Below are positions 15,400 through 24,783 of a stretch of DNA of 64,000 nt, piece after piece (position 1 is the first letter of the stretch; each line of letters begins with the position of its first letter). The notes under the pieces were generated by a model. It was not told the DNA's origin. It did not search any database and saw only the letters and a list, made by a program, of their open reading frames with translations. The DNA lies in contig NZ_JBBPBZ010000005.1 of assembly GCF_038070105.1 (NCBI RefSeq), positions 124,001 to 188,000 on the forward strand, read 5' to 3'. The position numbers and the translations under genes are program-made. This DNA comes from Methylocystis sp. IM3. GTDB lineage: Bacteria; Pseudomonadota; Alphaproteobacteria; Rhizobiales; Beijerinckiaceae.

Positions 15400-17550
15400 T
15401 CATTTCGCATGTTCATCAAGAAAGCGTCGACAAGCGTCAAAATCCTGCTGATAGCCCTCTGGCAAGGGTGTCTTCTTAGTGCGCGCGATCGTCTGCGCGT
15501 ATGCGACCATTTTGGCGGTAGGCGCTTTCCGGTTTCCAGCTCTTGCGTCCTCAGCGTTCGCGACTGAGGCGAGACCATTGCGTGTCGTTACTCGGCGGTT
15601 TGTCGATCGGCGCTGTGTTCGAGCCGGCTTCCGTCCCTTAGTCTCGGACCGATTGCTCGTCTTTCCGCCATAACGCTGCCGCCCGGATCGACGAGTTTGC
15701 GTGGAATTTTCTAGACTGATCGTTGCGCTCGATCGCTTTTGGAGCGCCTCAATCAGATCCGCCGCGGCGGCGGCAATGCCGTCGATCACCGCGCGGAAAT
15801 CCGCCTTCCTGGTGACAACCTCGTCGAGACGCATCTCCCATAATGCCGTTGTGCCGGGATCGACGAGCGCAGGCGCCGAAGCGCGCAGAAGCTCGAACAG
15901 TTGGAGTCCCGCAGGGCTTGGCGCCACCAGCTTGCCTTCTGCAATCAGCAAGTTTTGACGCTTCAATCCCTTGATGATTTCAGCCCGGGTGGCGGGGGTC
16001 CCGATGCCCTTGGCTTCCTTGAGCCGGTCGCGCAAGGCTGGATCTTCGACAAAGCGCCATGCGTTTTGCATCGCGTCTACCAGCGTGCCTTCGCTATAGC
16101 GAGGCGGAGGCTGGGTTCTTTTCGCCTCCACCTTCGTTTCCGACAGGGTCGCGGCGTCACCGTCATTGATGGGCGGCAGCGTCTGCTCTGCCTCTGAGTC
16201 CGGCTCCGCCTCGCCGATCTGATAGACTGCCTTCCAGCCGAGGCGCAGCGGAACGCGGCCGACTGCCCGAAACTCTGCCGAGCCCCCATCGGGCAGAGGA
16301 ACCGGCATGGTGACGACAGTCTGCCGATATTCGTAGTCCGGCATGATGATCGCCAAGTAGGACCGACAAATCAAAGCGAACAAGCGCTTTTCGTCGTCGT
16401 TCAGGCGGACTAACCGGCTTTCCAGATCATCGAGAACGTTGACATTGGGAACGATGGCGTGATGCGAAACACCCTCGAGCGCCTTGTCGCAGAAATGGCC
16501 CGATTTCCCGCGGCGGATCACTGGCGCAGCAATTTCCAGGTGAGCAAAGCCACGCAGGCGCGTAAGCGCGGCGACGGTCGCCACCGCGTCATGGATCTGG
16601 TTTTCGCTGAGGTAACGGGCCTCTGAGCGAGGATAGGTGATCAATTTCTTGCCGTCGCCGTCATACAGCTCCTGCGCGATGGCGAGCGTCTTATCTGCTG
16701 TCCATCCCCAACGCTGGCCGCATGTCTTCTGCAGGGAGGGCAGGTCAAATAGACGGGGCGGCGCTTGTCGCTTCTCCTCGACCGAGACACTCAGCGATCC
16801 CTGATACCCTGCCGCAGCCTTCGCGATCGCCTCGGCCTGGGCGCGCTCCTTGATGCGCATTTTCGCGGAAGGCGCGTGGCGCATCAAAAAGTCGCCGGTG
16901 GCGACCGTTGCGATGGCGACAACCTCGAAAAAGGCTTCAGGCCGGAAATTGACGATTTCCAGTTCACGCAGGCAGACAATCGCCAGCGTCGGCGTCTTCA
17001 CTCGACCGATCCCGATGACCCCGCGCACGCCCGGGGGGACCAACGTCTTCGTTGCGGTGCGGGTGAGCGAAAGATTGAAGATCTGATCCGCCTGCTGGCG
17101 AGCCACCGCAGCTTCGTAGAGCGGGCGCATCTCTGCATTCGGCTTCAACCGAGCGAAGGCTTGCTGCAGCGTTTTCGGATCTTGCGCCGTGAACAAGGCC
17201 CGCCGCACCCGTCCGCGATAGCCGAGGTGTTCTAGGATTTCTTGACCGATCAACTGGCCCTCACGGTCGCAGTCGGTGGCCAGAATGACGTCGTCGCAGG
17301 CCTTGAGCGCCGCGGCGATGGCTTTCAGCTTTGGCCCTTTGCTTCCCCCTGTGGCAGGGCGGGTCGGATAGAGCCCCTCGGGATTAAGGACGACGCAGGA
17401 CCAACTCTTCCAGGCCGCATTAACCTCCTCGGGTTCGGCCAAGCGGAGGAGGTGCCCCTCAGCCGGGAGAATTTGCCCGAAGCGCGCGCCCAGGGCGGCC
17501 CGTAGGTCCTTGGCTTGGCTGGACTTCTCCGTAATGATCACTGTCGCCAT
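15400..17550 (-). CDS. type IA DNA topoisomerase (TopB/topoisomerase III-like)
   Basis: A 716-residue enzyme read from ATG 17550 (MATVIITEKSSQAKDL); the frame is open 33 codons further upstream but without homology. The Toprim domain is at the N-terminus with the acidic ATDCDREGQLIGQEIL motif. The catalytic Tyr is in LITYPRSEARYLS. The C-terminal about 120 residues are a Lys/Arg/Thr-rich tail ending in a short conserved block (AYAQTIARTKKTPLPEGYQQ). It relaxes or decatenates single-stranded DNA. Plasmid-borne topoisomerase III genes are common near replication or transfer genes, where they help separate daughter plasmids. It diverges from the exonuclease gene at 17749. Confidence 0.9.
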   Translation of the reverse strand: MATVIITEKSSQAKDLRAALGARFGQILPAEGHLLRLAEPEEVNAAWKSWSCVVLNPEGLYPTRPATGGSKGPKLKAIAAALKACDDVILATDCDREGQLIGQEILEHLGYRGRVRRALFTAQDPKTLQQAFARLKPNAEMRPLYEAAVARQQADQIFNLSLTRTATKTLVPPGVRGVIGIGRVKTPTLAIVCLRELEIVNFRPEAFFEVVAIATVATGDFLMRHAPSAKMRIKERAQAEAIAKAAAGYQGSLSVSVEEKRQAPPRLFDLPSLQKTCGQRWGWTADKTLAIAQELYDGDGKKLITYPRSEARYLSENQIHDAVATVAALTRLRGFAHLEIAAPVIRRGKSGHFCDKALEGVSHHAIVPNVNVLDDLESRLVRLNDDEKRLFALICRSYLAIIMPDYEYRQTVVTMPVPLPDGGSAEFRAVGRVPLRLGWKAVYQIGEAEPDSEAEQTLPPINDGDAATLSETKVEAKRTQPPPRYSEGTLVDAMQNAWRFVEDPALRDRLKEAKGIGTPATRAEIIKGLKRQNLLIAEGKLVAPSPAGLQLFELLRASAPALVDPGTTALWEMRLDEVVTRKADFRAVIDGIAAAAADLIEALQKRSSATISLENSTQTRRSGRQRYGGKTSNRSETKGRKPARTQRRSTNRRVTTRNGLASVANAEDARAGNRKAPTAKMVAYAQTIARTKKTPLPEGYQQDFDACRRFLDEHAK

Positions 17551-17748
17551 GGGGCCGCCGAATCGAAAAGCTTGCAGCAAGCCTAGCGCAGGATGTCGAA
17601 CAAATATAGAACGCTGGAGAGGGGGACGCTGCCCAGGTGGTCGATCCAAGGGTCAATGGTAGAATCAGCGCCGCGGTTTCCCTGACGGTCTTGGCAAGCC
17701 ATGGCCGCTACTTTGGGCAAGGGTCGCCGTTCCCCATGGGGTTGATCC

Positions 17749-18540
17749 ATGACCGCGCTGGTTGTCTTCGATATTGAAGCTGTTCCCGATCTTGAGGTCG
17801 GCCGGCGTCTGCTCGGCCAGCTGGAAGACGCGCCCGACGCCGACGTCAGGCGCATGCTCGGGGAGCGCTACGCACGCGATGGCCAGGACCCGACAACCGC
17901 CTTCTTGAAAACGCCGCTTTATCGGATCGTCTCGATCGCCGCTCTCTATGCCAAGCGCGAAGAGGGCGGGGGCCCTTGGACGGTTACCCAGATCGGCAGC
18001 CGATCGATGGCTGAAAAGAGCGAGGCCGAACTGCTGCTCGGCTTTGTTAAAAGCCTCCCGATGGATAGTCGCGGGACGGGCCCCATTCTTGTGACCTTTG
18101 GCGGCAATGGATTCGACCTACCGTTGCTGCGCTACCGCGCCTTCGCGCTCGGCGTTCCAGTGCCCGGGCTGCATAATGGCGGCCGTCGGAATTATTGGCA
18201 TCGTTTCGGTCAGGATCACATCGACCTTTGCGACGTGCTCTCAGCCTATGGCGCTTCGACCAAACCCAGCCTCGCCGAGATGGCGGCGCTCGCAAATGTT
18301 CCCGTGAAGATTGGAGGCGTCGATGGCAGTCAGGTCGAGGCTTTCGTTGCGGCCGGTCGTCTCGCCGAAGTAGCGGATTATTGCCTGACCGACGTGGTCG
18401 CGACGTTCTGCGTCTTCCTCCGCCATGAAATGGTGCGCGGAGATCTAAGGCAGGCCCAGTTCGAAGCCTCCATGGACAACCTTCGCGCAATTATCCGCAA
18501 GCATATCGAACAGAGGCCGCTCTTGTCGGTCTTGCTCTAA
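17749..18540 (+). CDS. predicted 3'-5' exonuclease, PolB-like domain
   Basis: A 263-residue DEDD exonuclease of the family often called predicted 3'-5' exonuclease related to the PolB proofreading domain. Motif I is VVFDIEAVPD near the N-terminus, motif II is VTFGGNGFDLPLLRYR, and motif III is VADYCLTDVVATFCVF with Tyr and Asp. It would trim single-stranded DNA or RNA 3' ends. It diverges from the topoisomerase gene with about 200 bases between, so the two may share a control region and a role in plasmid DNA processing. No polymerase domain is attached. The protein looks complete. Confidence 0.85.
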   Translation: MTALVVFDIEAVPDLEVGRRLLGQLEDAPDADVRRMLGERYARDGQDPTTAFLKTPLYRIVSIAALYAKREEGGGPWTVTQIGSRSMAEKSEAELLLGFVKSLPMDSRGTGPILVTFGGNGFDLPLLRYRAFALGVPVPGLHNGGRRNYWHRFGQDHIDLCDVLSAYGASTKPSLAEMAALANVPVKIGGVDGSQVEAFVAAGRLAEVADYCLTDVVATFCVFLRHEMVRGDLRQAQFEASMDNLRAIIRKHIEQRPLLSVLL

Positions 18541-18860
18541 ACCTCGGGCGGGTGATTTGGATGAAATGCCTGTCCACGGGTGTGCTCTCGCAATGAGTGG
18601 GGACACCGCCATTCGCGGCATACTGTAGCCCTCAGGTTCATCAAACGGGGGCGGCAACTCCCGCTCCCGCGCGGGATCGGGGATACTTCGTCAAGCTTCG
18701 CAGGAATTTGGTTAGCTATTCAAACATGACGTTCGCGATCGGACATTCGCGATTCCCCAGTCTTCTGCAGCGATTGACGAGCCAATCGCTAACCTGAACG
18801 CTTGCCCGGCTGGACCAGAGCCCAACTTCTTCCCTTATGGCTTGGCGCAAGGAGGACGAA
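18541..18860. other. 320-base intergenic stretch, nothing recognised
   Basis: No open frame with a ribosome site, no RNA gene and no clear hairpin terminator was seen between the exonuclease stop and the small gene at 18861. Confidence 0.4.
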
Positions 18861-19052
18861 ATGGCGTATGCAATAAAGCATGGGACAGACCCCAATGAAG
18901 AAACAGAGCGCCTAGAAACGGCTACGGCGTGCCTCGAACGGGCCAAGGCCTTACAGGCTGAGCATGAGCCGAACATCAAGGTCTTTGCGCGGGACGGCGC
19001 AGAAATCTCAATGCTCGAGCTCGAAAGGCTATCAGGGAAAGAGCTGATCTGA
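18861..19052 (+). CDS. small hypothetical protein
   Basis: A 63-residue soluble protein starting MAYAIKHGTDPNEETERLET. The start at 18861 is favoured by the AAGGAGGA ribosome site at 18849-18856; an in-frame ATG at 18837 has none. It is acidic and helical in the middle (CLERAKALQAEHEPNIKVFA) and ends EISMLELERLSGKELI. I do not recognise a domain. It stands alone between the exonuclease and the WGR gene. Confidence 0.55.
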   Translation: MAYAIKHGTDPNEETERLETATACLERAKALQAEHEPNIKVFARDGAEISMLELERLSGKELI

Positions 19053-19274
19053 AGCCGCTGGCAGCCGCGTCGCCCCAGCGTGAAGGGCAGGGCGGTAGCG
19101 CCCTGCAACCCGAAGCTCTCCGAAAGAGTCCGTTTCCTTTCCGTCGAGAGCTTCGAATGCGTCCGTCTTTGGCGGTCCCATTCATTCGCGTGCGATGCGC
19201 GAGAGGGCTTAGCGAAATCGTTCGAAACCAGGAGCTGTGTCCTTGTCTTCGAATTGGGGTTGATGAAGGCTTTG

Positions 19275-19526
19275 TCATATGGCGACATAGCCGCGTTGCT
19301 CCTTGACGCGCCGCTGCCGCGCAAGAGCTTCCCAAGCTTCGGCCGCGCTCTCATAGACTATGAGGCGCAGACGTCCGCTGCGGCCGATCCGCCCCCATTC
19401 GACGGCAAGACACCAACGCCCGAATAAGTCGGGCGCTACGTCAAGGCGATAGAAACGGCGCATGTTCTTAGCCGCGTCTATGCGATGCAGAATGATGGCG
19501 TCCATGTGGGAGCGAGTCTCAGCCAT
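19275..19526 (-). CDS. WGR domain protein
   Basis: An 83-residue protein that is essentially one WGR domain: an N-terminal beta strand (AIILHRIDAAKNMRRFYRLD), the eponymous AVEWGRIGRSGRLRL motif, and a helix (AAEAWEALARQRRVKEQRGY). WGR domains bind nucleic acid ends in eukaryotic PARPs. Short stand-alone bacterial copies are frequent on alphaproteobacterial plasmids and have no established role. Start ATG 19526 or the inner ATG at 19505. It is isolated, with no evident operon. Confidence 0.82.
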   Translation of the reverse strand: MAETRSHMDAIILHRIDAAKNMRRFYRLDVAPDLFGRWCLAVEWGRIGRSGRLRLIVYESAAEAWEALARQRRVKEQRGYVAI

Positions 19527-19929
19527 GGCGCGGAGCCGGTCAAGAGATGTGACGAGGCGCGGAAATCAAGGGCGCCGCCAACTATCTGCTCGCTATTTGC
19601 GCGCTGAGCGCCGAGACGCGGGGAGGGGAATTTTTGCTCGATAGTCGCTTATAGCGCTATCAGGAACCAGAGGCATTGCGCCTTCGCATGCCGACTTTCG
19701 TCCATGAGCTTATTGGTGACGCCAGTAGCGCATTCGGCCTTGTCGCGGCAAGTCGGATCGACGGATAGCACGATTAAACACAACCGCTAACCGGCGGACG
19801 TCTCCTCGATAAAAGGCCCTGAGCAACCCCAGGGCCCTTCAAGGGTTATGAGTAGCCCGCCCAATTGCACTCGCCGGTCTGGAGCGCTAATCGGTTCGAA
19901 GGTATGAACGCCCTGCGCTTTTTCAAGAC
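19527..19929. other. 400-base intergenic stretch with one hairpin
   Basis: No gene is supported. The only structure noticed is GGCCCTG (19815-19821) pairing with CAGGGCC (19830-19836) around an eight-base loop. It has no U tract, so it is a weak terminator candidate for minus-strand transcription from the dioxygenase gene. Confidence 0.35.
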
Positions 19930-21173
19930 TCAGCGGCCAAGCGTAGACAGACCCGCTGCCGGGTTTGTCCTCGGCCCTTGCCTTGGCGCGTCAAGCCGCC
20001 GTGGCTGGCGCGCGGCCGATTCGTCTCGCCTAGCTTTGCAACTCAAAGGCGGTGGGCCTCGGTTTCGACCAGCATCTGTTTGCAGCCATTTCATATAGGG
20101 AGTGCCGCCGGTTCCCCGCGGATCGTCCGTCCAGCGGTTGATGTATTCTTGCGCCCAGCGGTAATGAATACGGCGAAAGGCCGCCATCGCGTCGAGAATT
20201 GCGTTGAAAGTTTCCTTGACAGCGACGCTGCGAATGTCAGGCATGGCTGCGACCTCCGCGATCAGCGCCCGATGCTCGGTCGGCATGTAGTTGCGTATAT
20301 CATCGAGGTGATCGGTGAGCGCGGTGCGGCGGTGAGGAATCTTCATCAAGGCGATCAGCGTCGGCATGATGCTGCTTTGCGCCCCCGTCTCGCCGCGAAA
20401 CTGCATGGGGGCATGGTCAACGCCCTCATAGGTCACATTTTCGAAGAAGCGGATGTAAGGCCGGAAGGTCCTGTAGTACAGCGTAGCGTCCATGTGCTCG
20501 GGAATGCGCTTGAGCACATCGACCTGTCGATTGACGGCGTTTGCAATGCGCCACAGTTCCGCGCTGAAATCCGCTGCCGGGTCATCCGCCAACTGCCGTT
20601 TGATCGTGGCGATCGCGCTGAGGATCTCGGCTGCAATCGCCTCAATTTCGACATGCACGAGGATGAACCACCGCTCGTCATACATGTGGACGAAATTCTG
20701 GATGGTGTCGATGTTGCCGAGCGCGATTGGCCCATCCTTGCGGAAGCGTTTCCAATTGTACAGCGCATAGCCGTCATAGCTTAGTATCGGGGGGCGCCCG
20801 AGCAGCCTCGCCACCCCAACGAGACGTCCGGCAAGGTTGGGGGGCGGGGGAGAGTCGTCGCCGGCTCCTCGCCGACCTGGTTGATATAGGCGGAAGCAAG
20901 GAAGCCAACCCGCAAGTAGTAGAGACGAAGCTGCGGCAGCGTGTCGGCGGAAAGGGGGTCGTCCCACGTCGGAATATGCAGGGCGCGCGCATAAGCCCTA
21001 AAGCCTTTGTCATGCAGCAGGCTCGGCAGGTCGCGCCCGATCTCGTCCAGCGCGGCGTAGGGTGAGCCCGAGGGAAACGCGGCGAGGGGGTCGGCGTCCG
21101 GGAGGAAGCCGCGCCGAGCATAGGTCGGCTTCAGCAACTCGCCGCCTTGCGACGTTACGATCGTCATGCTCAC
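19930..21173 (-). pseudogene. indoleamine 2,3-dioxygenase-like gene, one frameshift
   Basis: Two overlapping frames together make one indoleamine 2,3-dioxygenase-like protein. The N-terminal part runs from GTG 21173 or ATG 21167 to about 20845 (AALDEIGRDLPSLLHDKGFR, LPQLRLYYLRVGFLASAYIN). The remainder (RPPILSYDGYALYNWKRF; MQFRGETGAQSS; NYMPTEHRALI with the proximal haem-ligand His; GTGGTPYMKWL) is in another frame to 19930. The switch lies in a G6-C-G5 run at 20837-20848, where one extra base would restore a single frame. It is either a true inactivating slip or a sequencing error. The enzyme would open the indole ring of tryptophan. The last 40 residues are Arg/Pro-rich and atypical. Confidence 0.82.
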
Positions 21174-21311
21174 TGCGCTTTCCTGGTGATGTCAACGAGC
21201 GCAATCGCGTTGACCCCGCTGCACGCGAGCGCGAGCCCTCGGTTGGGCGCCGGCGCCGGTGTTGTCACGTTAACAGCTGGGTAGCGCAGAGCTGGCTCCG
21301 GTTGTTTGGAC
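21170..21311 (-). pseudogene. 3' end of an unknown gene cut by an IS3 insertion
   Basis: Reading into the dioxygenase start is a frame ending LALACSGVNAIALVDITRKA with its stop overlapping the dioxygenase start region (21170-21172). It continues upstream only to the IS3 end at about 21312, where homologous coding stops. It was probably the gene preceding the dioxygenase in an operon. The fragment is too short to name. Confidence 0.4.
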
Positions 21312-21433
21312 AGCTCCCCGCGGATTTTAAGTGGATTTCTGCCGGGGTTTGCTGAACGCGGGGCGGTTCGATTTTGCCGCGGCGTCGGGAGGGCGTAGCC
21401 CGACCAGAGCGGCGGCAAAATCGAAAGCGACGG

Positions 21434-22261
21434 TCATGCGGCCATCGCTGTTTCCTTGACGCCGAAGTAAGCCTCGTCGGGCGTGCGCCCGTCAAGGCTC
21501 GAGTGCGGGCGCCGCTCGTTGTAGAAGGCGAGATAACGGCCAATCGACGCACGCGCCTCGGACACAGTGTCATAGGCGCGCAGATAAACCTCTTCGTATT
21601 TCACGCTGCGCCATAGCCGCTCGACGAAGACATTGTCGCGCCAGGCGCCTTTGCCGTCCATGCTGATGGCGATCTTTGCATCGAGAAGCACCCGCGTGAA
21701 GTCGAGGCTGGTGAACTGGCTCCCCTGATCCGTGTTGAAGATCTCGGGCTTGCCATGCTTCGCCAGCGCTTCTTTCACAGCTTCAATGCAAAACTCCGCC
21801 TCCATCGTGATCGACACGCGATGCGCCAGCACGCGCCGGCTCGCCACGTCGACGATGGCCGCCAGATAGACGAAGCCGCGCCGCATGGGGATGTAGCTGA
21901 TGTCCATCGCCCAGACATGATCCGGCCGCTCGACCGTCACGCTGCGCAGAAGATACGGGTAGATCTTGTGTCCTGGCGTCGGCTTGCTCGTATTCGGCCG
22001 CCGATAGAGCGCTTCGATCCCCATTCGCTTCATCAGCGTCGCCACATGCCGGCGGCCGACGACGACGCCCTCGTGCCGCAAGAGATCGCGCAGCATCCGC
22101 GCCCCGGCGAAGGGATAATCGAGATGCAATTCGTCGAGGCGCCGAATCAGCTTCAGGTCCTCGGCCGAAACCGGCCGAGGCATATAGTAGACCGTGCTGC
22201 GGGCGAGGCCGAGCGCCTTCGCCTGCCGGGCGAGTGGGAGGTTGTGGTCGCGGTCGATCAT
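21434..22261 (-). CDS. IS3 transposase OrfB (DDE integrase core)
   Basis: From ATG 22261 ([13 protein letters not shown]) this is a 275-residue rve-type integrase core. DDE residues fall in [22 protein letters not shown] and the later [15 protein letters not shown] with the Glu. HTH_21 and the [20 protein letters not shown] region come before. The frame is open upstream to 22435, consistent with expression as an OrfAB fusion by -1 frameshifting at the A5 run (22263-22267, minus strand). The ATGA overlap with orfA allows translational coupling as well. It seems intact. Confidence 0.93.
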   Translation of the reverse strand: MIDRDHNLPLARQAKALGLARSTVYYMPRPVSAEDLKLIRRLDELHLDYPFAGARMLRDLLRHEGVVVGRRHVATLMKRMGIEALYRRPNTSKPTPGHKIYPYLLRSVTVERPDHVWAMDISYIPMRRGFVYLAAIVDVASRRVLAHRVSITMEAEFCIEAVKEALAKHGKPEIFNTDQGSQFTSLDFTRVLLDAKIAISMDGKGAWRDNVFVERLWRSVKYEEVYLRAYDTVSEARASIGRYLAFYNERRPHSSLDGRTPDEAYFGVKETAMAA

Positions 22262-22566
22262 CTTTTTGCGCTCGGCAGGCCGGCCCTGCCGAGCGCGCCG
22301 GACAAAAAATCGTTTTCCAATGTCAGCTCGCCGATCTTGGCGTGAAGCGTCTTCAGATCGACGGCGGCTTCCCTGGGCTCCGTCTTCTCCGGCCCGAACA
22401 CGCCCGCCGCGCCGTCCAGCAACTGGCTCTTCCACGTCGTGATCTGGTTCGGATGGACGTCGAACTGCTGCGCAAGTTCGGCCAGAGTCTTCTCGCCCTT
22501 GATCGCGGCCAAAGCCACTTTCGCCTTAAACGCCGGAGAATGCGTCCGGCGGCTCCTCTTCGTCAT
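22258..22566 (-). CDS. IS3 transposase OrfA
   Basis: A 102-residue helix-turn-helix protein ([37 protein letters not shown]) with a C-terminal leucine-zipper-like segment ([20 protein letters not shown]). It binds the IS ends and partners with OrfB. Its stop overlaps the orfB ATG by four bases. An A5 slippery run lies a few bases before the stop, as expected for programmed frameshifting in this family. Confidence 0.92.
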   Translation of the reverse strand: MTKRSRRTHSPAFKAKVALAAIKGEKTLAELAQQFDVHPNQITTWKSQLLDGAAGVFGPEKTEPREAAVDLKTLHAKIGELTLENDFLSGALGRAGLPSAKR

Positions 22567-22653
22567 CCAATGCTCCTGATTCTCAGCGAGAATCCTCGCC
22601 GCCGTCAGGCAGAAAATCCACTCAACCTACTGCCCGAATTTGCGGGGCCAGCT

Positions 22654-23440
22654 CTCGCTTTGGGCCGACAAGGGCGGGCATGACCCAGCCGCCTGTGAGC
22701 TACAAACGCCATCGTTTCCCGGCGTAGATCATCGCCCACGCCGTCTGGCTCTATTTCAGGTTCCCGCCTAGCCTGCGCCTCGTCGAGGAAATGCTGCTCG
22801 AGCGAGGGATCGTTCTCTCCTATGAAACCATCCGCCGCTGGGCCATGAAATTCGGGCTGGATGACGCCCATCGCCTGAAGCGCAAAAAGCCCGGCAGGCG
22901 CGACGTCTGGCATCTCGACGAGGTCGTCGTCTCGATCAACGGCGAGAGGCGCTATCTCTGGCGGGCCGTCGACCAGGATGGCTACGTCCTCGACGAAATC
23001 GTCCAGGTTCGCCGCAACGCCAGGGCCGCCGAACGATTGCTAAAGCGCCTCCTCCATAAGCAGAGCTGCCGCCCTCGGCGGATGGTCACTGACAAGCTCG
23101 GCTCCTATGCCGTAGCGCAGCGGAAGACTCTGCCGAACGTCGAGCATCGATCCCACAAGGGTTTGAACAACCGCGCGGAGAACTCCCATGTCCCGCTACG
23201 AAAGCGAGAGCGAGCGATGCAGGGGTTCAGATCGTGGCGCGGGTTGCAGCGCTTCGTCGACGTTTTCTCCGCACTCCGCAACCTCTTCGTCCCGCCCCAA
23301 CCTTCTCGCCACTCCGCCATCGCTATACATCTGCATCGCCTCAGGGCGTTCGCCGAGTGGAGATCCGTGACGCTACCCGCCTAAAATCGAGGCAGCGGGG
23401 ACTTCGCTGCCCTCTGAGAGAGTTAATTTGACATCGCCTC
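22654..23440 (+). mobile_element. IS6 family element, 5' end truncated
   Basis: The body carries one broken transposase gene. The right end includes AGTTAATTTGACATCGCC at 23421-23438. A near-identical end (AGTTAACGTGACATCGCC) recurs with another fragment near 46625, supporting this as the IS terminus. The left end is missing, replaced by the IS3 right end at about 22653, so the IS3 inserted into or recombined with this element. Confidence 0.65.
22680..23384 (+). pseudogene. IS6 family transposase with premature amber stop
   Basis: The gene would start at ATG 22680 ([15 protein letters not shown]) and meets TAG at codon 16 (22725-22727), where the family has Glu. The rest is an intact IS6 DDE core: WHLDEVVVSINGERRYLWRA, RMVTDKLGSYAVAQR and LNNRAENSHVPLRKRERAMQ. 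A restart at ATG 22791 would give 197 residues lacking the N-terminal DNA-binding part. It is probably inactive. Confidence 0.85.
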
Positions 23441-23442
23441 GA

Positions 23443-23616
23443 GCCGGAGAGGTTCTTGCCGGAATCGTCGAGCGTGTGACATTCCACAATGAGGAGAATG
23501 GCTTCTGCGTCTTGCGCGTGAAGGCGCGCGGTCATCGCGACCTAGTCACTGTCTCGGCCACGCCGCGACGATTTCCGCGGGGGAATGGATCACGGTCACC
23601 GGAGAGTGGGTCCCGC
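23443..23616 (+). pseudogene. 5' fragment of a RecD2-like helicase gene
   Basis: Immediately after the IS6 end the sequence encodes AGEVLAGIVERVTFHNEENG and then FCVLRVKARGHRDLVTV, which I recognise as the N-terminal OB-like region of ATP-dependent RecD2-type helicases. After a frameshift near 23555 the next frame continues HAATISAGEWITVTGEWV-like sequence. It then breaks off at about 23616 into the end of another IS6 copy. All helicase motifs are absent, so this is a dead fragment sandwiched between two IS6 pieces. Confidence 0.6.
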
Positions 23617-23709
23617 GCCCAGCGAAGCAGTTCTACGCTCTCGCGGCGTAAACCTTGAGAGCCCCGCTATCGCGCGTCTCGTTCTCAAGCAAAAATTTGC
23701 GACAGAACC
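23617..23709 (+). mobile_element. IS6 end fragment (same type as 25984-26790)
   Basis: This piece reads [14 protein letters not shown] and then continues to the terminal repeat TTTGCGACAGAACC (23696-23709). It is nearly identical to the transposase end and outer end of the intact IS6 copy at 25984-26790, in opposite orientation. It is a solo end left by deletion or recombination between IS copies. Confidence 0.75.
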
Positions 23710-23769
23710 CTCTTATGAGACCAGAGCCCGACTCTTCCAAAGCTACCGCTCAGGAAAGTCCAGGCCGCC

Positions 23770-24783
23770 TCACAACGTCTTCAAGTGAGGCGTGCCGATA
23801 TAGGGGAAGTCGTCCAGAATGTCAGTGTGAGGCACGAGTCCGTCGTGCGGGATCTCGCCCTTCGACAGGAAGGCGAGGCGGTTATTCAGGACATCATCGG
23901 TCAGAAGCCTGCCGTTGGGGTAGGCCGCAGGTTTCGACGGGTCGAAACTCAGCATGTCAGGCAGAATGCCCTCGGCATCGATCGCCCGCACCGCTTCTTC
24001 TTCTGAATAATCGCCAGTATGGCCCATCAAGTGAACGAACTGGCCCAGCCAGCGGGCGCGGTCGTTGACTGGCTCGCTGGCGTTATATTCCTCTTTCGTT
24101 TCGTCTGTGTTGAAGAAGCTGCTGACCGAGGGATGCCCGGCGCGATCGACGTGGATCAGCTTGCCGTCCCGGCGCAGACTGCATCTGCCCCAGACGCGAA
24201 TCAGCGGCTTGGGATTGAGCGCCGCCGTCGGAATCTCGATGACCGTCGAGCATACGTTCGCTTGCAGATTCGCGTCAATTCCCGTCCAAGGCGCTTTCCC
24301 GCCCATTTGCGGCGACGTGAAGTTTCGTCCTCCCTTCGTGTCGTAGAGCTTGAGGATTCCCTCGAGGTCGAAGAAGAAGGCGTCGCTTCTGCTACCCGCG
24401 AAAAACCGATAGGGGCCAGCGGAGACGACATTCGGAGATGTTTTAAAAGAAACCTCGGCGCCGCAGATTATTTTCTCCCCGACGGCCTCTGGCGACCTTG
24501 CGTCGTTTCCTTTTGCGATGAAGACGCTCGCGTTTTGCCGGCCATCTATCACCGGCGAAAAGATATAGCTGATCGCCACATCGGTAACGCAATCCCCGTC
24601 AGTGTCGATGTTCAGCCGGTAGATCGCATCCGGATGAAATCCGTCCGCCGCTGGGTTCGCGTTGAGTATGAAGACCGTCTTCGTGCTGTCCGCAGGGGAC
24701 TGAAACACATAAAGATCGCAGAGATCGAGCCGCTGGTCATCGAGTGGCGGGCCAAGGCTGAGTCCAGTGAAATGATTTGACAT
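23770..24783 (-). CDS. DUF4331 family protein
   Basis: A 337-residue protein starting MSNHFTGLSLGPPLDDQRLD. ATG 24783 is chosen because GGAGGATAAGGTA precedes it; the frame is open 43 codons further upstream without homology. Features of DUF4331: DLYVFQSPADSTKTVFILNA near the start, a beta-rich middle (AIYRLNIDTDGDCVTDVAIS) and a conserved end (DGLVPHTDILDDFPYIGTPH). There is no clear signal peptide, though many relatives are exported. The family function is unknown. It lies alone between IS6 remnants and looks intact, unlike most neighbours. Confidence 0.83.
   Translation of the reverse strand: MSNHFTGLSLGPPLDDQRLDLCDLYVFQSPADSTKTVFILNANPAADGFHPDAIYRLNIDTDGDCVTDVAISYIFSPVIDGRQNASVFIAKGNDARSPEAVGEKIICGAEVSFKTSPNVVSAGPYRFFAGSRSDAFFFDLEGILKLYDTKGGRNFTSPQMGGKAPWTGIDANLQANVCSTVIEIPTAALNPKPLIRVWGRCSLRRDGKLIHVDRAGHPSVSSFFNTDETKEEYNASEPVNDRARWLGQFVHLMGHTGDYSEEEAVRAIDAEGILPDMLSFDPSKPAAYPNGRLLTDDVLNNRLAFLSKGEIPHDGLVPHTDILDDFPYIGTPHLKTL

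Larger units (their letters stand above)
21312..22653 (-). mobile_element. IS3 family insertion sequence
   Basis: The element carries overlapping orfA and orfB. Imperfect terminal inverted repeats are visible: AGCTCCCCGC near 21312 and, inverted, AGCTGGCCCCGC near 22653, each followed inward by a GTGGATTT(T)CTGCC block. Ends are approximate to a few bases and no target duplication could be assigned. On its left it truncates the gene upstream of the dioxygenase; on its right it cuts the 5' end of an IS6 element. Confidence 0.8.

Noticed and set aside
19815..19836. GGCCCTG/CAGGGCC hairpin as a firm terminator
   Set aside because: No U tract on either strand; kept only as a weak structure within the intergenic note.
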